A stretch of DNA of 64,000 nt. Source: Hyphobacterium sp. SN044 (GTDB taxonomy: Bacteria > Pseudomonadota > Alphaproteobacteria > Caulobacterales > Maricaulaceae). Below, one piece after another: positions 1-9,592 of this stretch. Every line of letters begins with the position of its first letter. Within the stretch, counting starts at the first letter, position 1. The DNA lies in assembly GCF_021864465.1 (NCBI RefSeq), contig NZ_JAKKUV010000006.1, positions 124,001 to 188,000 on the forward strand, written 5' to 3'. Made by a program: the position numbers and the translations under genes. The notes under the pieces are model-generated. The model searched no databases. It saw only the letters and a list, made by a program, of their open reading frames with translations, and had not been told where the DNA came from.

Positions 1-860
1 TCGGGGGTCGAAGCAGCAGCTTCGATCCGGTCGGCATCATAGAGCAGCACGCCGAGATACCGGATCCGTCCGACACAGGTTTCAGAACAGACTGTCGGCT
101 GACCGACTTCCATTCGGGGATAGCAGAACGTGCACTTCTCGGACTTTCCGCTCTCCCAATTGTAATAGACCTTCTTGTAGGGGCAGGCCGACACGCACAT
201 CCGCCAGCCGCGGCACTTGTCCTGGTCAATCAGGACGATGCCATCCTCTTCGCGCTTGTAGATCGCGCCAGACGGGCAGGCAGCCACGCAGGTCGGGTTG
301 AGGCAGTGCTCGCACAGGCGCGGCAGATACATCATGAAGGTCTGTTCGAATGCGCCATAGATCGCCTTTTCGACACCTTCGAAATTGTAGTCAGCGCTGC
401 GCTTTTCGAATTCTCCGCCGAGGATTTCCTCCCAGTTGGGACCCCATTCGATCTTTTCCATGCGTTCGCCGGTGATCTTCGAACGGGGCCGCGCCGTCGG
501 GAAAGCCGTCATCTCGGGGGCGGTCTGAAGATGCGCGTAGTCGAAGTCGAACGGCTCATAATAGTCGTCTATTTCAGGCAGATCCGGGTTCGCGAAAATC
601 TTCGAAAGAATGCGCCATTTGGCGCCCATCCTGGGTTCGATTCTTCCATTCTTTTTACGACGCCAACCGCCATTCCAGCGCTTCTGATTTTCCCAGTCCT
701 TGGGGAATCCGACACCAGGCTTGGTTTCAACATTGTTGAACCAAGCGTATTCAACGCCCTCGCGGCTAGTCCAGACGTTCTTGCAAGTGACCGAGCAAGT
801 GTGACAGCCGATACACTTGTCGAGATTTAGAACCATTCCGATTTGTGCACGGATTTTCAT
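1..860 (-). CDS. narH: respiratory nitrate reductase beta subunit, partial (C-terminus beyond window)
   Basis: Electron-transfer subunit of the membrane-bound nitrate reductase; it carries Fe-S clusters that pass electrons from the NarI cytochrome b to NarG. About 286 N-terminal residues are visible. They begin MKIRAQIGMVLNLDKCIGCH and contain the family's Cys groups: CIGCHTCSVTCK near the start, CEHCLNPTCVAACP mid-way, and CRGWRMCVSACPYKK followed by CTFC and CSETC. The ATG at 860 overlaps the narG stop (ATGA), showing translational coupling. The reading frame stays open to base 1, so the rest of narH and probably narJ and narI lie to the left of the window. Confidence 0.96.
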   Translation of the reverse strand, partial: MKIRAQIGMVLNLDKCIGCHTCSVTCKNVWTSREGVEYAWFNNVETKPGVGFPKDWENQKRWNGGWRRKKNGRIEPRMGAKWRILSKIFANPDLPEIDDYYEPFDFDYAHLQTAPEMTAFPTARPRSKITGERMEKIEWGPNWEEILGGEFEKRSADYNFEGVEKAIYGAFEQTFMMYLPRLCEHCLNPTCVAACPSGAIYKREEDGIVLIDQDKCRGWRMCVSACPYKKVYYNWESGKSEKCTFCYPRMEVGQPTVCSETCVGRIRYLGVLLYDADRIEAAASTP

Positions 861-3800
861 TTTGCGCCCTCCAGTTGAGCGGCGGGAGTGTCAAGCCAGT
901 CGACCTTGTTCATCTTGCGGAGAACAATGAATTCGTCCCGGTTCGAACCGACCGTGCCGTAATAGTTGAAGCCGTAGGCGAGCTGTGCATATCCGCCGAT
1001 CATGTGCGTCGGCTTGAGGATTGCGCGGGTCACCGAGTTATGGATGCCGCCGCGCTTGCCGGTAATCTCGGAGCCAGGCGTGTTCACGATCTTCTCCTGC
1101 GCGTGGTACATGAACATCGTGCCCTCGCGGATTCGCTGAGAGACGACCGCCCGGGCGGTGAGTGCGCCGTTGGCGTTGAAGACCTCAACCCAGTCATTGT
1201 CGACGATGCCCGCGCGACGGGCGTCGGTTTCCGAAACCCAGACCACGGGCCCGCCCCGGTTCAAGGTGAGCATCAGCAGGTTGTCAGTGTAGGTAGAATG
1301 GATACCCCACTTCTGGTGAGGAGTGATGAAATTGAGGGTGATCTCTGTATTTCCGTTCGGCTTCGCGCCCTTGACGTGTAGGGTCTTGAGATCGATCGGC
1401 GGCTTGTAGACGACCAACGTCTCGCCGAAAGCCCGCATCCAGTCGTGATCCTGATAGAGCTGCTGGCGGCCGGTCAGCGTTCGCCACGGGATGAGTTCGT
1501 GAACGTTGGTGTAACCGGCATTGTAGCTTACGTGCTCGCTCTCGATCCCGGACCAGGTCGGAGAAGTGATGATCTTGCGCGGTTGGGCCACGATGTCGCG
1601 GAAGCGGATTTTCTCGTCTTCCTTGGGCCGGGCGAGGTGAGTGTGCTCGCGCCCGGTCTGCTTTTCCAGCGCTTCCCAGGACTTGATGGCCACTTCGCCA
1701 TTGGTCTCTGGGGCGAGCATCAGGATCGTCTCGCAGGCATCGATATCGGACACGATCCTGGGGCGACCCTTCGCTACTGTTTCGTCAAGGACCGTGCCAT
1801 TGAGCGAGGCAAGCTTCTCGACTTCATGCCCGGTGTTCCAGCCGATACCTTTGCCGCCATTCCCCAACCGGTCCATGAGCGGACCTAGAGACGTGAACTT
1901 CGCATAGATCTGGCTGTAATCCCGCTCGACCGCCGTGATCGCCGGCATCGTCTTGCCCGGTATCGGGTCGATTTCGCCCTTGAACCAGTCCTTCACGCCA
2001 TGGGTTTGGGCGAGTTCACCGGGGCTGTCGTGCTGGATCGGAGTGAGGACCACATCCGTTTCGACACCGAGCACCTCCGGCGCGACATCCGAGAATGTCC
2101 GGGCGAGGCCCTTGAAGATGTCCCAGTCGGTCCGACTTTCCCAGGCCGGGTCCACGGCCGCCCCCAGCGGATGAATGAAGGGGTGCATGTCGGACGTGTT
2201 GAGATCGTTCTTCTCGTACCAGGTCGCTGTCGGCAGTACGATGTCGGAATAGACAGCCGTGGTCGACATCCGGAAATCGATGCACACGAGGAGGTCTAGT
2301 TTTCCGCGAGGTGCCTCGGCATGCCACGCCACATCGCGCGGCTTTTCATGCCCCATCTCGCCCAGGTCCTTGCCCTGGACGCCGTGATCGGTGCCAAGCA
2401 GATGCTTTAGAAAGTACTCGTGCCCCTTGCCTGAAGAGCCAAGCAGGTTGGACCGCCAGACAAACATGTTGCGCGGCCAGTTGTGCGGATCATCCGGGTC
2501 CATGCACGACATTTCCAGATCGCCGGATTTCAGCGCCTGGGCGACATAATCCCGGGGTTCCTGACCCGCCGCGTGTGCGCGGGCGGCCACGTCGAGCGGA
2601 TTGGACTTGAGAGCCGGAGCGGACGGCAGCCACCCCATGCGTTCGGCCTTGGCATTGTAGTCGATGAAGCTGCCCTGCCAGTCGCCCGTCTCGGCAGTAG
2701 GCGAAAGAATCTCGCCCACCGGGACCGTCTCATACCGCCACTGGTCCGAATGTGCGTAGAAGAACGAGGTCGAGTTCTGTTGACGTGGCGGACGAACCCA
2801 GTCGGTGGCGAAGGCAAGCGGTGCCCAGCCCGTCTGCGGACGAAGCTTTTCCTGTCCGACGTAGTGCGACCAACCGCCACCCGACTGACCTACGCAACCG
2901 CACAGGATGAGCATATTCATCACTGCGCGATAGTTCATGTCCATGTGGTACCAGTGGTTCATCCCGGCACCGATGATCACCATGGACTTGCCGTTGGTCT
3001 TCTCCGCGTTCGTGGCGAAACCACGGGCGGTCGCGATGATATTGGCCCGGGCGACGGACGTGATGGCTTCAGCCCAGGCGGGCGTGTAGGGCTCCATGTC
3101 ATCGTAGGAGCTCGCCAGGTGCTCGCCGCCATAACCCTGATCGACCCCGTAATTGGCCATCAGCAAGTCATAGACACAGGCAACAAGCGTCTCCGAGCCG
3201 TCGGCCAGTTTCAGTTTCCTGACGGGAATGTTCCGCGTAAGGACGCTCGGGTGATCGGTCGATGCAAAGCCGTTCGAGGCGGTATTGGCAAAATAGGGGA
3301 AACGTACCTTCGCGATCTCATCCTCTGCGCCCTTCAGGCCAAGGCGCAACTCGGTTTCGGCGCCGCCTGCTTCACGCTCCTCGAGATTCCACTTGCCGTC
3401 CTCGCCCCATCGGAAGCCGATCGAGCCATTGGGGACCACAATCTGTCCAGACCTTTCATCCAGTGCGACGGTCTTCCAGTCGGGATTGTTGCTTTCGCCG
3501 AGCGCGCCATCGAAGTCGGAAGCGCGTAGCAGGCGCTCTGGCACGTAGCCGTCCTCCTGAGGGACAAGTCGTACGAGAAGCGGCAGATCGGTGTACTGGC
3601 GCACATAATCCCGGAAATACGGCACCTGCCGGTCGCGATGATACTCCGTCAGGATCACGTGCCCGAAGGCCATGCCGAGTGCGGCATCCGTGCCTTGCTT
3701 CGCGGCGAGCCAGAGGTCGGAGAATTTCGAGGCCTCCGAATAGTCCGGGCAGATCACGACGGACTTGACGCCCTTGTAGCGCGCCTCGGTGTAGAAGTGA

Positions 3801-4591
3801 GCGTCCGGCGTCCGGGTCTGAGGAACGTTCGAACCCCAGAGGATCAGGAAGTTCGAGTTGTACCAGTCGGCGCTCTCGGCAACGTCGGTCTGTTCGCCCC
3901 AGGTTTGCGGACTCGCGGGGGGCAGGTCGCAATACCAGTCGTAGAAGGAACCGGTGACCCCACCAATGAGCTGGAGGTAGCGAGCACCGGCTGCATAGGA
4001 GACCATCGACATGGCCGGAATTGGCGAAAATCCGAAGACCCGGTCAGGTCCCCATTGCCGGATCGTGTGGGCGTTCGCCGCCGCGATGATCTCGTTGACT
4101 TCGTCCCACTTGGCCCGGACGAAACCGCCCATGCCTCTGCGGGTCACATAGTCATTGCGCTTCGCAGGGGCGTCCTGGATAGACTTCCATGCTGCAACAG
4201 GCAGCATGGACTTTCGTGCCTCGCGCCACGCCCTTAGCAGGCGCGCGCGGATCAGCGGGTATTTGACGCGATTGGCCGAGTACAGATACCAGCTGTAGCT
4301 GGCACCCCGGGAACATCCGCGCGGCTCATGGTTGGGCAGGTCATCCCGGGTCCGCGGATAGTCGGTCTGCTGGGTTTCCCAGGTAACGATGCCGCCTTTG
4401 ACGTAGATCTTCCAGGAGCAGGATCCGGTGCAATTCACACCATGTGTCGACCGGACGATCTTGTCGTGACGCCAACGGTTCCGATAGGCCTCCTCCCACG
4501 TACGGTCCTCGTCATTGAGAACGCCGTGGCCATCCGAGAACAGCTCAGTCTTTCTTTTGAAGAACGTCAGTCGATCAAGTGTATGGCTCAT
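857..4591 (-). CDS. narG: respiratory nitrate reductase alpha subunit
   Basis: Molybdenum bis-MGD catalytic subunit that reduces nitrate to nitrite on the cytoplasmic side of the membrane. At 1244 residues it is full length for NarG. The N-terminus shows the FS0 cluster ligands H50, C54, C58 and C93, and the segment around YDWYCDLPPASP contains the region of the Mo-ligating aspartate. It lies 17 bp downstream of narK and overlaps narH by 4 bp, so narK-narG-narH is one transcript. Its cofactor comes from the moa/moe genes nearby. Expression is probably driven by the FNR-type box at 7550-7563. No frameshift or missing ligand was seen. Confidence 0.97.
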   Translation of the reverse strand: MSHTLDRLTFFKRKTELFSDGHGVLNDEDRTWEEAYRNRWRHDKIVRSTHGVNCTGSCSWKIYVKGGIVTWETQQTDYPRTRDDLPNHEPRGCSRGASYSWYLYSANRVKYPLIRARLLRAWREARKSMLPVAAWKSIQDAPAKRNDYVTRRGMGGFVRAKWDEVNEIIAAANAHTIRQWGPDRVFGFSPIPAMSMVSYAAGARYLQLIGGVTGSFYDWYCDLPPASPQTWGEQTDVAESADWYNSNFLILWGSNVPQTRTPDAHFYTEARYKGVKSVVICPDYSEASKFSDLWLAAKQGTDAALGMAFGHVILTEYHRDRQVPYFRDYVRQYTDLPLLVRLVPQEDGYVPERLLRASDFDGALGESNNPDWKTVALDERSGQIVVPNGSIGFRWGEDGKWNLEEREAGGAETELRLGLKGAEDEIAKVRFPYFANTASNGFASTDHPSVLTRNIPVRKLKLADGSETLVACVYDLLMANYGVDQGYGGEHLASSYDDMEPYTPAWAEAITSVARANIIATARGFATNAEKTNGKSMVIIGAGMNHWYHMDMNYRAVMNMLILCGCVGQSGGGWSHYVGQEKLRPQTGWAPLAFATDWVRPPRQQNSTSFFYAHSDQWRYETVPVGEILSPTAETGDWQGSFIDYNAKAERMGWLPSAPALKSNPLDVAARAHAAGQEPRDYVAQALKSGDLEMSCMDPDDPHNWPRNMFVWRSNLLGSSGKGHEYFLKHLLGTDHGVQGKDLGEMGHEKPRDVAWHAEAPRGKLDLLVCIDFRMSTTAVYSDIVLPTATWYEKNDLNTSDMHPFIHPLGAAVDPAWESRTDWDIFKGLARTFSDVAPEVLGVETDVVLTPIQHDSPGELAQTHGVKDWFKGEIDPIPGKTMPAITAVERDYSQIYAKFTSLGPLMDRLGNGGKGIGWNTGHEVEKLASLNGTVLDETVAKGRPRIVSDIDACETILMLAPETNGEVAIKSWEALEKQTGREHTHLARPKEDEKIRFRDIVAQPRKIITSPTWSGIESEHVSYNAGYTNVHELIPWRTLTGRQQLYQDHDWMRAFGETLVVYKPPIDLKTLHVKGAKPNGNTEITLNFITPHQKWGIHSTYTDNLLMLTLNRGGPVVWVSETDARRAGIVDNDWVEVFNANGALTARAVVSQRIREGTMFMYHAQEKIVNTPGSEITGKRGGIHNSVTRAILKPTHMIGGYAQLAYGFNYYGTVGSNRDEFIVLRKMNKVDWLDTPAAQLEGAK

Positions 4592-4607
4592 TGGGATAGA
4601 CCTTTAC

Positions 4608-7343
4608 CTAGCCTTTGACGGCTTCGATTCGGGAACGCTTCCGGGACTCCACATCGAAAAGCAGGCCGCCGGGCCGCGCATAGACGAACCAGGTGATCAG
4701 CAGACAGGAGACGTAGAAAGCGAGGAAGCCGTAGAGGGCGGGGGCAGCGCTTCCGGATGCCGATAGCGACATGCCGAAGCTCTTCGGGATGAAAAAGGCA
4801 CCATAGGCAGCGATGGCGCTGGTGAAGCCGGTTATCGCCGCACTTTCCTTTTCGGATTGGCGCAGGCGCTCGGGGGCACTCATGCCGGGTTCCAGCCGGT
4901 CGATCTCTTTTCGCATGATGGCCGGGATCATCTGGAAGGTGGACGCATTGCCCACACCCGTGGCGAAGAAGAGCAAAATGAAGGACGCGAAGAAGCCGAC
5001 GAAGGCGCCGGACGTGTCCCTGATCGACAGGAAGTAGAGAACGCCTGCCGTCCCGACCATCATCAGTACGAAGACGACCAGTGTTACGCGCGCGCCGCCA
5101 AAGCGGTCTGATATCCAGCCGGTAAACGATCGAGACAGCGCGCCCACCAGTGGCCCGAGAAAGGCCACTTGCAGGACGTTGATCTCCGGAAACTGGGTTC
5201 TGGTCAGAAGCGGAAACGCGGCAGAAAAGCCTATGAAGGAACCGAATGTGCCAGTGTAGAGCCAGCACATGATCCAGTTGTGTGTGCGCTTGAAAATGAC
5301 TGCCTGATCAGCGAACGACGCCTTGGCTGTCGTCAGGTCGTTCATGCCAAACCACGCGGCAAATGCACTGACGATGATGAATGGGACCCAGATGAAGCCG
5401 GCATTCTGAAGGAACAAGGAACCGCCATCGCCGGTTGTCTGCGGCTCGCCTCCGAGAAAGCCGAAGACGCCAACGGTGATGACGAGCGGCACGACAAACT
5501 GCATGGCGCTGACGCCGAGATTTCCGAGACCGGCATTCATGGCAAGCGCATTGCCCTTCTCGCGCTTCGGGTAGAAGAAGCCGATATTCGACATCGAGGA
5601 TGCGAAGTTGCCGCCTCCCAACCCGCAGAGCAGAGCGAGCGCAAGCATGATCCAGTAGGGCGTCTCGGGACTCTGAACAGCAAAACCAATTCCGATCGCG
5701 GGCAGCAACAGCGACCAGGTGGTGAGCGTCGTCCAGAGTCGGCCGCCGAAAATGGGCACCATGAAGCTGTAGAAGATGCGGAGAGTGGCGCCCGACAGGC
5801 CCGGCAAGGCCGCAAGCCAGAACAGCTGATCGGTCGAGTAGGCAAAACCGATCTGCGGCAGTTTGGCGACCACGACCGACCAAACCATCCAGACCGCAAA
5901 TGACAGGAATAGCGCCGGGATCGAAATCCACAGGTTACGGCCGGCAATCTTCTTCCCGGTCGTTTCCCAGAACCCCTGATCCTCAGGCCGCCAGTCCTCA
6001 ATCAGTTTCGGTGCGAGCGCGCGGGCTTCGCGCTCGCCATGGATCGGCTTCATTTCAGGAAGCTGAGGCAGCGCGTCGAGCGTGTCGCCGACCGCTTCGC
6101 GTTCCATGTGCCGGATGGCGAGATGCATCCAGATCAGCGACGCGGCCACGATCACGAACAGAAGCATGAAACAGCTGGTCCAGATGCCGGTCAGGTCGTT
6201 CAGCAGTCCGAACAGGATCGGCAGAAAGAAGCCGCCGAGTCCGCCCATCAGGCCGACCAGACCACCGACCGCGCCGACGTCCTTGGGGTAGTAGACGGGA
6301 ATGTGCTTGTAGACGGCCGCCTTCCCGAGGCTCATGAAAAAGCCCAGCACGAAGATTGCGATCACGAATGTGATCGGCCCCGTGGCGAGCCGGAAACTGA
6401 TCGGGCCGTCTACGCCATCAACCACGTATGACGTGGGCGGGTAGGACAGGAAGAAGGTCACGGCAACCGACACGAGGAAGGTCCAGTACATGACCGTGCG
6501 TGCGCCGACGCGATCCGACAGATGACCGCCATAAATTCGGAAGATCGAGGCAGGAACCGAGTACGCAGCGGCCAGCATGCCCGCCGTCTTCACATCAAAA
6601 CCGTAGACTCCGATCAGGTAGCGCGGCAGCCACAAGGCCAACGCAACGAAGGCTCCGAAGACGAAGAAATAATAGAGTGAGAACCGCCAGACCTGGATAT
6701 TGCGAAGTGGTTCGAATTGCGACGCGAAGCTGCGAGGCTTGACACCCGTCCTGCGTCGCTCGGCGAGCTCGGGATCGTCCGAAGTGAAGACAAAGAATAT
6801 GATTGCGACGATGACCAGTCCGATCGCCCAGACATTTGCGACCCCAGCCCAACCCAGTGATGCCATGACGATCGGAGCGGCAAACTTGGTAACAGCGGCG
6901 CCAACATTGCCTGCCCCGACAATGCCGAGAGCAGCGCCCTGCTTCTCTGGTGGAAAGAACTTCGAGACATACGTGATCGAAACGGAGAAAGATCCGCCAG
7001 CCAGGCCGATTCCGAGCGCGGCAAGCAGAAATTCTGGATAGGTCGTCGCGAAAGTCAGCAGCCAGGTGGCAAGTGCCGAAAGCAGCATGACGGCGAGATT
7101 GACGATGCGGCCACCATATTGGTCGGCCCAGATCCCGAGAACGAGTCGGGAAAGCGATCCGGTCAGGATCGGCGTGCCGACGAGCAGTCCGAATTCGGTC
7201 TCTGATAGCCCGAGCTCGGCCTGGATCTGCAACCCGAGAATTGCGAAAATCGTCCAGACTGCAAAACAGGCCGTAAATGCAAAAGTGGTCAGCCCCAAGG
7301 CGCGACCGGATCCTGGAATATTCGCGGTGGTAGCAATCGCCAT
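4608..7343 (-). CDS. narK: fused NarK1-NarK2 nitrate/nitrite transporter
   Basis: Major facilitator protein of 911 residues made of two complete 12-helix NarK units. The first half carries the nitrate signature GGSFSVSITYVSKFFPPEKQ and later GGLVGLMGGLGGFFLP; the second half starts near residue 450 and carries GGGNFASSMSNIGFFYPKRE. In related denitrifiers the first unit is a nitrate/proton symporter and the second a nitrate/nitrite exchanger (family knowledge). I prefer the ATG at 7343 over an in-frame ATG at 7394 because a run of six G lies four bases upstream (GGGGGGTCACATG), while the upstream ATG has no ribosome site and would add an untypical 17-residue leader. First gene of the nar operon. 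Confidence 0.95.
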   Translation of the reverse strand: MAIATTANIPGSGRALGLTTFAFTACFAVWTIFAILGLQIQAELGLSETEFGLLVGTPILTGSLSRLVLGIWADQYGGRIVNLAVMLLSALATWLLTFATTYPEFLLAALGIGLAGGSFSVSITYVSKFFPPEKQGAALGIVGAGNVGAAVTKFAAPIVMASLGWAGVANVWAIGLVIVAIIFFVFTSDDPELAERRRTGVKPRSFASQFEPLRNIQVWRFSLYYFFVFGAFVALALWLPRYLIGVYGFDVKTAGMLAAAYSVPASIFRIYGGHLSDRVGARTVMYWTFLVSVAVTFFLSYPPTSYVVDGVDGPISFRLATGPITFVIAIFVLGFFMSLGKAAVYKHIPVYYPKDVGAVGGLVGLMGGLGGFFLPILFGLLNDLTGIWTSCFMLLFVIVAASLIWMHLAIRHMEREAVGDTLDALPQLPEMKPIHGEREARALAPKLIEDWRPEDQGFWETTGKKIAGRNLWISIPALFLSFAVWMVWSVVVAKLPQIGFAYSTDQLFWLAALPGLSGATLRIFYSFMVPIFGGRLWTTLTTWSLLLPAIGIGFAVQSPETPYWIMLALALLCGLGGGNFASSMSNIGFFYPKREKGNALAMNAGLGNLGVSAMQFVVPLVITVGVFGFLGGEPQTTGDGGSLFLQNAGFIWVPFIIVSAFAAWFGMNDLTTAKASFADQAVIFKRTHNWIMCWLYTGTFGSFIGFSAAFPLLTRTQFPEINVLQVAFLGPLVGALSRSFTGWISDRFGGARVTLVVFVLMMVGTAGVLYFLSIRDTSGAFVGFFASFILLFFATGVGNASTFQMIPAIMRKEIDRLEPGMSAPERLRQSEKESAAITGFTSAIAAYGAFFIPKSFGMSLSASGSAAPALYGFLAFYVSCLLITWFVYARPGGLLFDVESRKRSRIEAVKG

Positions 7344-7549
7344 GTGACCCCCCGATCTGCGCGGAAACGCGAGAAGTGGGAAAACGATTGCCATTCAGGC
7401 CACGACGAAGCCTTGACTTTTTTTGCTCGGACCCTTGCTCAAATGCGGTTCTGGGAGCCGAGTTGAGATCGATCGTCGAACAGGTGATTGTGCGCCGTCT
7501 TCGCGTTGACCGAGACGGCCCTGCGCCTTGAACTGCGGCAATCCGACAC

Positions 7550-7563
7550 TTGACTTTGATCAA
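7550..7563. promoter_or_regulatory. FNR/Dnr-type operator between narK and the Crp/Fnr gene
   Basis: TTGACTTTGATCAA matches the FNR/NNR consensus TTGAY-N4-RTCAA in both half-sites. It lies about 207 bp upstream of the narK start and 61 bp upstream of the regulator start in the 280-bp divergent region, so it could serve either promoter. The same type of site recurs at 9561 and 13119 beside other anaerobic genes. Binding by the neighbouring regulator is an inference. Confidence 0.75.
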
Positions 7564-7623
7564 GCTATCGGCGGAGAACGGTGTCCCATAGCAAAACTCA
7601 GATAGCGAAAGGAATGATTGTCC

Positions 7624-8391
7624 ATGCCGATCCGAGCGAGCGACGCAGAACGGATTGACAACATCTCGTTCTTTTCAAACGCGGCTGCACCAACCCGAGA
7701 AAGAGTGCTTTCCGGCGCGTTCCTTCAACGGTTTCCCGCGAACACGACGCTCCTCCTCGAGGGCGATCCGGTCGATTTTCTCTACGTGCTTCTTGAAGGA
7801 TCGGTCGAACTCGGTGCCGGATGGAAGTCGCGCGATACGACACTCGCGGTTCTTCGCCCCGTTTCCACATTCATCCTTGCCGCCGTCGTACTCGACGCTG
7901 ACGCACTGATGAGCGCTGTCACGCTTGAAAAATCGGAAATCCTGATGATTCCCGGCGAATCCTTGCGCAGCGCGATGAAACAAGATTCAGCGTTTGGCTT
8001 CGCGATTTCCGAAGAGCTATCTGGCTGCTACCGGGGACTGGTGCGTGCGATCAAGAACCAGAAGCTCCGGGATTCAACCGAACGCCTGGCCAATTATCTG
8101 CTCACCCAAAGGGTCAGACAGGGCGAGACGGACACGATCGTCCTGCCGCACGAAAAGCGGATACTGGCTTCGCTTCTCGGAATGACGCCGGAGAATCTCT
8201 CGCGCGCGTTCGCCAAGCTCCACGCACAGGGCGTTTCTGTCGAAGGGGCCCGTGTGCACATTGAAAAGCCGGCCGCCCTCGAGCGTCTCGCCCGTCCGAG
8301 CCCCCTGATCGACAATCACTATGCTCAGAGCAGGAACGAGTTTGGCAAGGCGTTTACCGAAAGACAGCGCGGCACGCTTGACCGAAGTTAG
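7624..8391 (+). CDS. Crp/Fnr-family transcriptional regulator (Dnr/NnrR-like)
   Basis: Putative anaerobic or nitric-oxide responsive activator of 255 residues. A cyclic-nucleotide-binding-like beta-roll (about residues 15-120) is followed by a dimerisation helix and a C-terminal helix-turn-helix with the TPENLSRAF recognition segment; the E-x2-S-R signature is the one FNR/Dnr proteins use to read TTGAT half-sites. It lacks the N-terminal cysteine cluster of oxygen-sensing FNR and contains a single Cys, so a Dnr/NnrR (haem, NO) role is more likely than oxygen sensing by Fe-S. ATG at 7624 is chosen because AAAGGA lies 10 bp upstream; a TTG six bases earlier is in frame. Divergent from narK and tail-to-tail with moaA. 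Confidence 0.85.
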   Translation: MPIRASDAERIDNISFFSNAAAPTRERVLSGAFLQRFPANTTLLLEGDPVDFLYVLLEGSVELGAGWKSRDTTLAVLRPVSTFILAAVVLDADALMSAVTLEKSEILMIPGESLRSAMKQDSAFGFAISEELSGCYRGLVRAIKNQKLRDSTERLANYLLTQRVRQGETDTIVLPHEKRILASLLGMTPENLSRAFAKLHAQGVSVEGARVHIEKPAALERLARPSPLIDNHYAQSRNEFGKAFTERQRGTLDRS

Positions 8392-8394
8392 TGC

Positions 8395-9387
8395 TTAGCC
8401 GCCTGCCTGTGCGAGATTCATCATGTCGCCCGGATCGCCGGCATGAAGGGTGTGCCCGGCGGGTTTGATTACGAGTGCCTCGAGGACACGCGCCTTCAGG
8501 GTTTCGGCATCCGCGTCGTGCTCAAGCAGGTCTCGCAGATTCCGCTCTCCCTGTCCGAACAGGCACAGTCTCAGCCGCCCTCGTGCGGTCACCCGCAACC
8601 GATTGCATCCGTCGCAGAAACCGGACTCATACGGGGCTATCAGGCCAATGCGGCCTGCGTGATCTGGGTGCTCGAATTCGGTCGCCGGACCGTCATCGAC
8701 GCCGCGCACTGTCGCGGTCCAGCCACGGCTTTCCAGCCAGTGGCGCAACTCCTTGCCGCTGACATGCTGGTTCTCGAAGAACGTTTTGTTGTCGCCTGTG
8801 CGCATAAGTTCAATGAACCGCACCGAGACGGGGCGTTCGCGCACGAACTCCGTCCAGGCCGAGAAGCCGTCTTCAAGGCTGTCACGCAGCAGAACGGCGT
8901 TCACCTTGACGGACCGCAACGACAGTGTCTGCGCGCGCTCTAGTCCCGCGAGCACGTCACCGAGTCTGTCGTGTCCCGTGATGCGCTGGAAGGTGTCCCG
9001 ATCCAGTGCATCGATGCTGACGTTCAAATGGGTCAGCCCGGCTTCCACCCAATCCTCGACATGGCGGAACAGATTCCATCCATTCGTCGTCAGCGCGACC
9101 TTCTCGATCCCGGGCTGAGCCGCGACAACGGCAATCAGATCGGTCATGTCCTTGCGGACGGTCGGCTCGCCTCCCGTCAGCCTGATCTTGCTGATGCCCA
9201 GATCTGCGAACGCTCTCGCCAGCCGCCCCACTTCATCCACCGTCAGAAAATCCATGTCCGCGGATTTGCGAAAGCCGTTGGGCAAGCAATACGTGCAACG
9301 GAAATTGCAGACTTCGGTGACAGAGAGCCGCAGGTAGCGGAACCTGCGCCCGAAAGTGTCCGCCGCCACAGCGCCGGGATACGTCAT
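8395..9387 (-). CDS. moaA: GTP 3',8-cyclase (molybdenum cofactor step 1)
   Basis: Radical-SAM enzyme that, with MoaC, converts GTP to cyclic pyranopterin monophosphate. The SAM-cluster motif is C27-x3-C31-x2-C34 (CNFRCTYC) and the second Fe-S cluster is shown by CDGCNRLR with a third Cys in RLRLCLF. The protein ends in Gly-Gly, the essential MoaA tail. The ATG at 9387 is selected because AAAGGAG sits 8 bases upstream; an in-frame start at 9447 would add 20 residues of unlikely sequence. It is separated from the moaD-moeA operon by nrdJ-nnrS, and has its own candidate FNR box at 9561-9574. Confidence 0.95.
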   Translation of the reverse strand: MTYPGAVAADTFGRRFRYLRLSVTEVCNFRCTYCLPNGFRKSADMDFLTVDEVGRLARAFADLGISKIRLTGGEPTVRKDMTDLIAVVAAQPGIEKVALTTNGWNLFRHVEDWVEAGLTHLNVSIDALDRDTFQRITGHDRLGDVLAGLERAQTLSLRSVKVNAVLLRDSLEDGFSAWTEFVRERPVSVRFIELMRTGDNKTFFENQHVSGKELRHWLESRGWTATVRGVDDGPATEFEHPDHAGRIGLIAPYESGFCDGCNRLRVTARGRLRLCLFGQGERNLRDLLEHDADAETLKARVLEALVIKPAGHTLHAGDPGDMMNLAQAGG

Positions 9388-9413
9388 CGCGTGGCTCCTT
9401 TCCAAGCACGGGA

Positions 9414-9438
9414 GGCGACAGGGTTTCCCGCTGTCACC
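9414..9438 (-). other. hairpin in the moaA 5' leader
   Basis: On the minus strand GGTGACAG and CTGTCGCC can pair over 8 bp (one G-U) around a 9-base loop, 19 bp upstream of the moaA ribosome-binding site. It does not resemble the full Moco riboswitch that I know from gammaproteobacteria, and it may simply be a leader structure. Confidence 0.3.
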
Positions 9439-9560
9439 CACGGCCAAAAAACCATGGCGCGAAGTCAGACCGCGCGCTTTAGATCCGTTGGCTCGGAGCG
9501 AATTGAATTCACGGTAGGGAACGCGGTCCCTTATGTCTTTGACGCGCGCTCCACTCGGGA

Positions 9561-9574
9561 TTGATGGTGGTCAA
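9561..9574. promoter_or_regulatory. FNR/Dnr-type operator upstream of moaA
   Basis: TTGATGGTGGTCAA fits TTGAT-N4-GTCAA exactly. It lies in the 205-bp gap between the nnrS stop and the moaA start, 174 bp upstream of moaA on the same (minus) strand, so it most likely controls moaA and matches molybdenum-cofactor supply to nitrate respiration. Confidence 0.7.
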
Positions 9575-9592
9575 GCTAAATCCAGGGAAGAG

